37,289 bases of DNA from Candidatus Aquidulcis sp. GTDB lineage: Bacteria; Chloroflexota; Anaerolineae; Anaerolineales; UBA4823. Both the position numbers and the translations under genes were made by a program. The stretch is taken from NCBI GenBank assembly GCA_020723385.1, contig DYIZ01000052.1, positions 1 to 37,289 on the forward strand. Direction: 5' to 3'. A model generated the notes under the pieces. That model ran no database searches. It saw only the letters and a list, made by a program, of their open reading frames with translations, and was not told the origin of the DNA. Below, one piece after another: positions 30,984 to 37,289 of the stretch (position 1 is the first letter of the stretch; each line of letters starts with the position of its first letter).

Positions 30984-33191
30984 ATGACGCCATCACTGCG
31001 TGAGAGTGTGAAACCAAAGTTCCTGTTCCCCAGCCTGGCTGTCGGCTTGATTGTTGGGATCGAAAACTCGGTGCTGTGTTTGGCATTTGCGCTGATGATC
31101 TTCACTGGCGGGCTGACCCCCTATCTGTCCCTGGGAATCACCATCCTGTTTATCGGCAGCATCATCCACAATGTGGTAACTGCCATTGGCAGTTCGCTGC
31201 CCGGTACGTTGTCTGGTGTGCAGGATGGACCAGCCGTGATCCTGGCCGTGGTCATTGCCACCATGCTGGCCGGCATGCCCCAGGCGAGCGCCGAAACAAA
31301 ACTCTACACAGCCCTGGCGAGCATCATTCTCACCAGCCTATTGACGGGGTTGGTTTGTCTGCTGCTGGGCAAGTTCAAAATGGGCAATTTGGTCAGCTTT
31401 ATGCCGTACCCGGTTGTGGGCGGCTTCCTGGCGGGCACGGGAGTGCTTCTGGCGCTGGGCGGGCTGCAGGTGATGACCGGAAAGAGCATTACCCTGCTCA
31501 GCCTGGGATTGCTGTTTCAAGGGAATATCTGGATCCAATGGGTGGCAGGCGTGCTGTTTGCGATCATCCTGTTCGTGATGATTATGAAAATCAATCATTA
31601 TCTGGTGCTGCCCGGCGCGCTGGCGGCGACGGTAGTCGTTTTTTATATTGTTCTGGCAGTCAGCGGGAATTCCGTCTCGGATGCGGCGCAGACGGGTTGG
31701 TTGATCAGCGGGATGCCGCAAGGAGAAGCTCTTTTCCGCTTTTGGAATCCGGCGGGGTTTACCCAGGTTGATTGGGGAATGCTGCTGAGGCAAACTGGCA
31801 GCCTGATCGCCTGTGTGATTGTCAGCCTGATCTCAATGCTGCTCAATGTGACTGCTCTCGAGCTATCCACCGACCAGGAAATTGACCTGAACGCTGAGTT
31901 GAAAAACAACGGATGGGCGAATCTGATTTCCGGTTTTGCCGGCAGCGGGATCGGCTATCCTGCCCTGGGCGATACGTCGCTGGCGTACCGGCTGGGAGCG
32001 CGCGTCCGAACGAATGGGATTTTTGCAGCGCTCGTCATCGGCTTCGTTCTGATCGTTGGCAGTGGGTTGTTGGGATTCTTTCCGAATCTGGTGTTAGGCG
32101 GGCTGGTATTTTTTATCGGGATGGATTTCCTCTATTCCTGGCTGTATAAAACCTGGTTCAAGGTTACGCGGTCAGACTACATCATCATCGTCGCGATAGC
32201 TGTTCTGATCAATACATTGGGATTCCTGCAAGGCGTTGGGATTGGCCTGGCGCTGGCGGTGATTCTGTTCGTCGTCAAATACAGCCGGACGCGCGCCGTA
32301 CGCCACACCCTGTCGGGCGTCAGTTACCAAAGCAGCGTAGACCGCACTCGGCTGTATAACCATCTGCTGCGCCGCCACGGGGATTGGTTGTACATCCTCG
32401 AGCTGCAGGGATATATTTTCTTCGGGACGGCGAATCAAGTTTTGGATGAAATCCGCAACCACCTCGAGGCTCGATCCTGTCTTCAACCGCCGCGCTTCGT
32501 AATCCTGGATTTTCGGCTGGTTTCAGGCTTCGATTCATCTGCCGCCTTCAGCTTCGCCAAGATCAAACGCCTGGTGCAAGCCAAAGGGATCACCCTGGTT
32601 CTGTCCCACACTTCACCCCAAATTCGAAGGCAGCTCAAGAATGACCTCCCCGAAGATAGCTTTCACTACTTCTCCGATCTGGATCACAGCATCGAGTGGT
32701 GCGAGACCGAGATGGTCTCCACTTTCGAGAGTGTCGGATTGGCTGCACGGCAGCGTTCACTGTTTCAAGAACTTGCCAAATCGTTGCCCGCCAAAGAAGA
32801 TGTCGGTATCTTGCAGCAATACCTGAAACCGCGCGAATTCCAGCCGGGCGAGTGCATTATCTGCCAGGGCAGCCCGCAAGACGGTTTGTTTATGATCGAA
32901 AGCGGACAGGTGGTCATCCAGCTCGAATGCGAGGATGGCAGCGCTTTGCGCCTGCGTACCATAGGAGCAGGCGCATTCTTCGGCGAGATGGGCTTGTATT
33001 CAGGTGAGAAGGCGACTGCCAGCATTATCGCCGAGCAGCCGACCAGCCTTTATGTGCTGATGGCCGATGACCTGGCGCAACTGGAAAAAACCGCTCCCCC
33101 GGTGGCTGCCGCATTGCATCGCTTTGTCGCCGCCTACATGAGCGAACGGCTGGCCAAAGCAACGAACACAATGCAAGCGTTGATGCGCTGA
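30984..33191 (+). CDS. SulP-family transporter with STAS and cyclic-nucleotide-binding-like domains
   Basis: This 735-residue protein begins with a SulP/SLC26-type membrane domain (about residues 10-430; GVQDGPAVILAVVIATMLAG and PYPVVGGFLAGTGVLLALGG are typical). A STAS domain follows (about 465-575; FVILDFRLVSGFDSSAAFSF), and then a CNB-like domain (about 609-710; GECIICQGSPQDGLFMIESG, FFGEMGLYSGEKATASI). SulP proteins carry sulfate, bicarbonate or other anions. In the phosphate-binding cassette the usual Arg of PRSA is missing (KATA), so cyclic-nucleotide binding is doubtful. ATG at 30984 has GGAG (30975-30978). It lies 86 bp after eutL on the same strand and could be co-transcribed. Confidence 0.93.
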   Translation: MTPSLRESVKPKFLFPSLAVGLIVGIENSVLCLAFALMIFTGGLTPYLSLGITILFIGSIIHNVVTAIGSSLPGTLSGVQDGPAVILAVVIATMLAGMPQASAETKLYTALASIILTSLLTGLVCLLLGKFKMGNLVSFMPYPVVGGFLAGTGVLLALGGLQVMTGKSITLLSLGLLFQGNIWIQWVAGVLFAIILFVMIMKINHYLVLPGALAATVVVFYIVLAVSGNSVSDAAQTGWLISGMPQGEALFRFWNPAGFTQVDWGMLLRQTGSLIACVIVSLISMLLNVTALELSTDQEIDLNAELKNNGWANLISGFAGSGIGYPALGDTSLAYRLGARVRTNGIFAALVIGFVLIVGSGLLGFFPNLVLGGLVFFIGMDFLYSWLYKTWFKVTRSDYIIIVAIAVLINTLGFLQGVGIGLALAVILFVVKYSRTRAVRHTLSGVSYQSSVDRTRLYNHLLRRHGDWLYILELQGYIFFGTANQVLDEIRNHLEARSCLQPPRFVILDFRLVSGFDSSAAFSFAKIKRLVQAKGITLVLSHTSPQIRRQLKNDLPEDSFHYFSDLDHSIEWCETEMVSTFESVGLAARQRSLFQELAKSLPAKEDVGILQQYLKPREFQPGECIICQGSPQDGLFMIESGQVVIQLECEDGSALRLRTIGAGAFFGEMGLYSGEKATASIIAEQPTSLYVLMADDLAQLEKTAPPVAAALHRFVAAYMSERLAKATNTMQALMR

Positions 33192-33235
33192 TCTGGCCTG
33201 ACAATTACGATACTTCCTCTTTCCTCTGGGTAGGA

Positions 33236-33694
33236 TCATCCAGACTTTGCCCGGCCAGGCGGGCGGAGAAGACCCCAAATGCTTGCAACAAACATCCCTG
33301 CCCCCAGCGGGGTTGCACACAGGTAGACTGCCCAGCCCGTATAGAGACGTATACTCAGAGTGGATGCTAATGCGTAGAGGGGGATAGCCGTCAAGGGAAT
33401 AGCCGCAAGACCGAGGAGGGGGAAAGCATCGTACATCGTTTGCACGATCACACCTTCCACCAGCGAGCCGTAAAGCGCCCCCGCAAGGAAGGTTGCCCAC
33501 AGGCCGCTCACCCGAAAGACCGCGACCGTAGCCAGAAACGCATAGGTCACCAGTGAATAGAATAACCAGGTGACCGCCAAATCACCGGGCGTATCCCCCG
33601 GCTTGAAGCGCGCCCAAAACATGGAGTCCGAGTAATACATCAAGGTATACCCGGTCGCCAGCGCAATCCCGATCCGTTTGAGCAGCCCGATCAC
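33236..33694 (-). CDS. four-helix membrane protein, unknown
   Basis: The 152-residue protein has four or five hydrophobic segments (about residues 5-22, 42-62, 65-90, 92-112 and 118-143). Its first loop is polar (SDSMFWARFKPGDTPGD), and EGVIVQTMYDAFP is a distinctive loop. No enzyme or transport motif was recognised. Its 3' end meets the SulP gene convergently 44 bp away. It is in the same direction as the ABC exporter operon but separated from it by 265 bp with a hairpin. Confidence 0.7.
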   Translation of the reverse strand: MIGLLKRIGIALATGYTLMYYSDSMFWARFKPGDTPGDLAVTWLFYSLVTYAFLATVAVFRVSGLWATFLAGALYGSLVEGVIVQTMYDAFPLLGLAAIPLTAIPLYALASTLSIRLYTGWAVYLCATPLGAGMFVASIWGLLRPPGRAKSG

Positions 33695-33822
33695 CCGTCA
33701 CTCCCCCGGATCGGCGGGAAATGGATTTGGGGATGGCCTTGATCCAAAAATAAAGGTGATTTTGGCGATTTTCATGAGGTATCGCTAGATTGGGCGCTTC
33801 GCTATGCTCAGTTTTGACTTAA

Positions 33823-33854
33823 GCGCTTTAGCGAACTTATCTACGCTAAAGCGC
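33823..33854. terminator. hairpin after the exporter adaptor gene
   Basis: GCGCTTTAGCG (33823-33833) pairs perfectly with CGCTAAAGCGC (33844-33854) around a 10-base loop. It lies downstream of the adaptor gene on the minus strand. No T-tract follows. It may equally be a dispersed palindromic repeat. Confidence 0.55.
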
Positions 33855-33959
33855 CTACAACGAACTGATTTGTGATTTGCCAAGTCTGCTTTCACCAAGC
33901 GATGCAGACTTCTATGAGGTTATACAGGCGATGATTGGCAAAAGTTGCAATTCCTGTTT

Positions 33960-35297
33960 TCAGCGCAAATCGAATACCACATCCGCCGGCATGCCGGGCT
34001 TGAGCGCCTGGTCTGTATTGGAGACATTGATCTTGATCGCGAAAACGGTGCTCTGGCGCCCTTCCACCGTCTGCACATTGCGCGGCGTGAACTCAGCCTC
34101 ATCAGCGATGGACAGCACCTGGCCGGTGAACGCTCTATTGGGGTAAGAATCCACAGAAATGGAGACTTCTTGCCCCAAGCTGATTTGCCCATATTGGTCT
34201 TCGGGAACATAGACGGTCAGGTTGACCTCGTCCAACTGGCCGATAGTCAGCACGACGCCGCCTGCTGCCACCAGCTCACCTGCATCTACATCGAGTGAGA
34301 GCACAGTTCCCGCGGATGGCGCAGTCACCACACAACGCTGCAATTGAAGTTCGATGAAATTCAAGGCAGCCTGCGCCTGAACCAGGTTAGCCTGCGCCTG
34401 CGTGACGGCTATTTCAGCCTGTGAAGCGGCAGACAGTGCGGCTTCAACCGCCAACGAATCTTCGCCGGTCTGCAAGGCGGTGAGGGCATCCAGGGCATTA
34501 TTGAGCCTGGCGCGGGCTACAGCGACGCGGGCACGCGCTTCCAGCACAGCCTGGGCCGCAGTCGTCGTCAACAAACGGTCATATTCCAACTGGGCGGCAT
34601 CCAACTCAGATTGGGCCGCGTCCATCTGCTCCTGAGCAGCTGGCTCCAGGGTATCTTTATCTCTGGCAGCCTTGGCTTGCTCGAGGGTTTGATCGGCAAT
34701 CCGGTAAGCCATTTGGGCTTGCGCCAGCCGGGTTTCGACGGCGATGAAATCTTCGTTGCTGGCATCCTGCAGCTCATTTTCGAGGTTAGCCAGCTCGGTC
34801 TCCAGGTCCAGGCTTGCAGCATCCACTTCGGCTTGGGCTGCCGCCAACAACTCATCTTTTTCGAAATACCAGGCGGGCGTGTCGAAGTCATCTGGGGCAG
34901 GCGCTGCCCAGGCGGTGGCGCGGCTTTGCAAGTCGCCCAAGCGGGCTTGCTGGACTATCAAATCATACTGCACCTGGGCGCTGACCAGTTGGGCGTTGGC
35001 GGCATCCACTGAAACGGTTGCCAGGTCAACTGCGGCCTGGGTTTGCTGGGATTGCGCTTGAAGTAGCTCACAATCCAGGTTGAAAAGAACATCCCCCGGT
35101 TGAACCGTATCGCCTTCGGATACGAGGATTTCCAACACTTTGCCGCTGATCTCGGGGGCGATGCGAATCTGGTCGGTAGCGATAAAGCCCGAGGCGGTCA
35201 ATTCCTGGGCCGCGCCGTTACCATCCAGCGTGCTGCACGCACTGAGTCCCAACAACAGAAGTGAAGTCAGAATAAGTGTAATGGTTTTCGGTTTCAT
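33960..35297 (-). CDS. HlyD/YbhG-like membrane fusion lipoprotein
   Basis: The protein (445 residues) has a lipoprotein signal ending in LGLSAC (Cys21). A split biotinyl-lipoyl-like domain flanks a long Ala/Gln-rich coiled coil (about residues 75-305): the N-terminal part is APEISGKVLEILVSEGDTVQ with GDVLFNLD, the C-terminal part is VTAPSAGTVLSLDVDAGELV. A beta-barrel with NLTVYVPEDQYGQISLGQEV follows. Adaptors of this kind link inner-membrane ABC exporters to an outer channel. ATG at 35297 has GGAG (35303-35306); the longer frame to 35348 would overlap the permease. It is 16 bp after the permease gene, last in the operon. No outer-membrane TolC gene is seen. Confidence 0.9.
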   Translation of the reverse strand: MKPKTITLILTSLLLLGLSACSTLDGNGAAQELTASGFIATDQIRIAPEISGKVLEILVSEGDTVQPGDVLFNLDCELLQAQSQQTQAAVDLATVSVDAANAQLVSAQVQYDLIVQQARLGDLQSRATAWAAPAPDDFDTPAWYFEKDELLAAAQAEVDAASLDLETELANLENELQDASNEDFIAVETRLAQAQMAYRIADQTLEQAKAARDKDTLEPAAQEQMDAAQSELDAAQLEYDRLLTTTAAQAVLEARARVAVARARLNNALDALTALQTGEDSLAVEAALSAASQAEIAVTQAQANLVQAQAALNFIELQLQRCVVTAPSAGTVLSLDVDAGELVAAGGVVLTIGQLDEVNLTVYVPEDQYGQISLGQEVSISVDSYPNRAFTGQVLSIADEAEFTPRNVQTVEGRQSTVFAIKINVSNTDQALKPGMPADVVFDLR

Positions 35298-35313
35298 GAT
35301 TATCTCCAAATGA

Positions 35314-36447
35314 TTAGATTCGTTTGCGGAAGACCAGCACGCTGGCAATGAAATAGATCACGCTGAGTATCAGCAAGGGGAAGATCGAGGACCACCATAA
35401 TTCGAGGCCCGGAATACCCCGGATGATGATGCCGCGCGTGATTTCCAGGTAATGCGTCACTGGCAGCAGTTCGCTGTACCAATAGGTGACCAGGGGCATG
35501 TTATTGCGTGGGAAAAGCAGTCCGGAGAGGATGATAGCCGGGATGAGTATGACAAACACGGCCAGGTAAATTGCCTGCATCTGCGATTGGGCCAGGTTCG
35601 AGATCAACACGCCCATGCCCAGCGAGCCGACGATGAAGACCAGGCTCAACCCAACCAGCTCCCAAAAACTGCCGGCGATGGTGATGCCAAAGAGCAGCCT
35701 GGCCAACCCCAGCAAGGCAAACAGGTTAAAAATGCTGACGAGCAGGTAAGGGATGATCTTGCCCAGCATCAATTCCCAGGATTTGATGGGCGTGACGATC
35801 AACTGCTCCATGGTGCCCTGCTCGCGTTCTTTGACGATAGCCAGCGTAGAGAGCAGCAATGCCTGTACTTGCAGAATGATGGGGATCAGGCCGGGGATCA
35901 TGAACAGTTTGGTGTCGCCGTTGGGGTTGTATAGCGTCTTTATAAAAGCTTCGATTGGATTGCTCAATCCGGAGGCAAGCGGGCTGCGGCTGAACTGTTC
36001 GACCAGAACGTTTTGCGAGACGATCTGGCTGATAGCGCTCAATTTGAGCTGGATGGTCTGCACATCGGTGGGGTCGGAGGAGCCGTTGATGTACAACTGC
36101 ACGGTGGTGGGCTGGCCGGTATCCAGGCGGCGACCGAAATCCTCGGGGATCAGCAGCCCCACGTCTACCTGGCTTTGATCAATCAACGCCAACAGATCGT
36201 CTTCGCTCAGGACATCGTAAGCCAGCTTGAAGTCATCGCTGGCCGTGAAATACTCGATATACCGGCGGCTGGCGTCGCTTTTCGAGAAATCGGCCACCGC
36301 CATGGGGATGCTGGTGCGCTCGCCCGAAATGCCGTATCCCAACAGGATCAGCAGCATCCCTGGCAGGGCTAAGATCAACCCCAGAGTGCGCGGGTCACGC
36401 CAGATATGGTAAAGCTCCTTGCGCATGATCGTCCATAAACGTTCCAT
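35314..36447 (-). CDS. ABC-2 type exporter permease (YbhS/YhhJ-like)
   Basis: This permease (377 residues) has one N-terminal helix (LGLILALPGMLLILLGYGIS, about residues 23-42), a large extracytoplasmic loop to about residue 170, and five more helices in the C-terminal half. Marker segments are VKEREQGTMEQLIVTPIKSW, typical of the ABC-2 family, and PLVTYWYSELLPVTHYLEIT near the end. It forms the channel with the upstream ATPase. ATG at 36447 has CAGGAG eight bases upstream; the frame open to 36474 was not chosen. The substrate may be a drug, lipid or polysaccharide and is not determined. Confidence 0.92.
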   Translation of the reverse strand: MERLWTIMRKELYHIWRDPRTLGLILALPGMLLILLGYGISGERTSIPMAVADFSKSDASRRYIEYFTASDDFKLAYDVLSEDDLLALIDQSQVDVGLLIPEDFGRRLDTGQPTTVQLYINGSSDPTDVQTIQLKLSAISQIVSQNVLVEQFSRSPLASGLSNPIEAFIKTLYNPNGDTKLFMIPGLIPIILQVQALLLSTLAIVKEREQGTMEQLIVTPIKSWELMLGKIIPYLLVSIFNLFALLGLARLLFGITIAGSFWELVGLSLVFIVGSLGMGVLISNLAQSQMQAIYLAVFVILIPAIILSGLLFPRNNMPLVTYWYSELLPVTHYLEITRGIIIRGIPGLELWWSSIFPLLILSVIYFIASVLVFRKRI

Positions 36448-36500
36448 AAGTTTTACTCCTGATCTTTGCCGCATTGGCCTTCAGGCACCCTGAGCGTAGA

Positions 36501-36518
36501 CGCCGATTTCAATCGGCG
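36501..36518. repeat. short hairpin between ATPase and permease genes
   Basis: CGCCGATT (36501-36508) pairs with AATCGGCG (36511-36518) around TC in the 102-bp spacer. It could attenuate expression of the permease relative to the ATPase; it is short enough to be coincidental. Confidence 0.4.
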
Positions 36519-36549
36519 GCGATGGGCGGTTGAGCAGCAACCAGCATGT

Positions 36550-37289
36550 TTATTCCGCAGTCTTTTCGGCCTTTTCGGGCCTGACCTTCTCCACCATGTG
36601 GATGAATACATCCTCCAGCGATGGCTGGATGATCTCCGCCTGGTTCACCCGGAGACCGGCCTGGATGAGGGTCTCCATCATTACTTCTTGCAGTTCGGGC
36701 GATTCCAGCGAAACGTGAAGCTGCGCGCCGTGGATGGCCGAATCGATCACACCGGGAAGCGCCTCGAGGATTTTCTTGGCTTCCAGCGGGCGGTCACAGT
36801 CCAATTGGATGAGCGTGCCCGGCAGGTCAGCGCGCAGCGTATCGGGACTGGCCAGGGCGATCATCGCGCCGCGGTACATCATGCCGATGGTGTTGCAATA
36901 TTCGGCCTCGTCCATGTAATGGGTGGTCGCCAGCACGCTGACCCCTTCTCCAGCCATACGGTAGATCAGATCCCAAAACTCCCGTCGAGAAACGGGGTCT
37001 ACCCCGGCGGTGGCCTCGTCCAGAAACAGCATGGGCGGGTTGTGGACGATGGCGCATGCCAAAGCCAGGCGCTGCCGCCACGCGCCGGACAGGTTGCGGG
37101 TCAGGTCGCGGGCGTGGCCGCTCAGGCCGGCCATTTCGATCAATTCGGCCACCCGGCGGGCGCGTTTTTCGCGTGGCACGGCGTAGATCGAGGCGTAGAA
37201 GGTGATATTCTCAACCGGGGTCAGGTCGTTGTAGAGCGAGAACTTCTGCGACATGTAGCCGATGCGCTTCTTGATCTCCTCCGGCTGGC
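36550..37289 (-). CDS. ABC exporter ATP-binding protein, N-terminus cut by the window end
   Basis: The visible 246 or so codons run to the window edge in frame (PEEIKKRIGYMSQKF across 37254), so the gene continues beyond it. The ATPase has a Q-loop GYMSQKFSLYNDLT, signature LSGAWRQR where LSGGxxQ is usual, Walker B MLFLDEATAGVDP and switch His in TTHYMDEAEY. Walker A lies outside the window. The C-terminal domain (about the last 85 residues) contains QPSLEDVFIHMVE, typical of ABC-2 drug and polymer exporters. It powers the permease encoded downstream, and the three genes form one operon resembling E. coli ybhFSG. Confidence 0.93.
   Translation of the reverse strand, partial: QPEEIKKRIGYMSQKFSLYNDLTPVENITFYASIYAVPREKRARRVAELIEMAGLSGHARDLTRNLSGAWRQRLALACAIVHNPPMLFLDEATAGVDPVSRREFWDLIYRMAGEGVSVLATTHYMDEAEYCNTIGMMYRGAMIALASPDTLRADLPGTLIQLDCDRPLEAKKILEALPGVIDSAIHGAQLHVSLESPELQEVMMETLIQAGLRVNQAEIIQPSLEDVFIHMVEKVRPEKAEKTAE

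Overview
The window reads as a chromosomal segment of a member of the Chloroflexota, most likely class Anaerolineae. This is inferred from style, not from a marker gene. The signs are a lipoprotein with a Thr/Pro-rich linker, a giant secreted FG-GAP/LamG protein ending in a short YLP-type tail, a soluble-adenylyl-cyclase-like STAND/TPR regulator, and many short intergenic palindromes. No rRNA, tRNA, CRISPR array, transposase or phage gene was seen.

Layout. 1-1.3 kb (minus): a WD40-type lipoprotein that looks frameshifted near the window edge, and an orphan NuoJ/MbhD-like membrane subunit. 1.5-2.9 kb (plus): a conserved small protein and a membrane-anchored HtrA-type protease without PDZ. 3.0-7.1 kb (plus): a moxR-DUF58-VWA-VWA operon, closed by a strong bidirectional terminator. 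7.25-7.6 kb (minus): a small membrane protein. 7.8-14.8 kb (plus): one 2325-residue secreted protein with 14 FG-GAP/VCBS-like repeats, P-domain-like and LamG-like modules and a HELSH motif.

15-24.8 kb (all minus): a GAF-histidine kinase followed directly by a 1346-residue protein with two cyclase domains, a STAND ATPase and TPRs. Upstream of these lie an amidase, a YcxB-like protein, two tandem Nudix hydrolases and an RmlD-like reductase.

24.9-30.9 kb (plus): an ethanolamine utilisation locus, eutA-eutB-eutC and then eutL. These encode the B12-dependent ethanolamine ammonia-lyase, its reactivase and one microcompartment shell protein. Two small low-GC genes and a cluster of palindromic repeats sit between eutC and eutL. 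31.0-33.2 kb (plus): a SulP transporter fused to a STAS and a cyclic-nucleotide-binding-like domain. 33.2-37.3 kb (minus): a small membrane protein, then a YbhFSG-like ABC exporter operon (ATPase cut by the window end, ABC-2 permease, lipoprotein adaptor).

The most noteworthy points are: a perfect 42-bp palindromic element sitting in frame inside the first cyclase domain; the reduced and interrupted eut locus with a probable encapsulation helix on EutC; a LamG-like domain apparently nested inside a P-domain-like fold; and a SulP-STAS-CNB fusion about 12 kb from a cyclase of the bicarbonate-responsive sAC architecture. All domain calls are by eye; no search was run.
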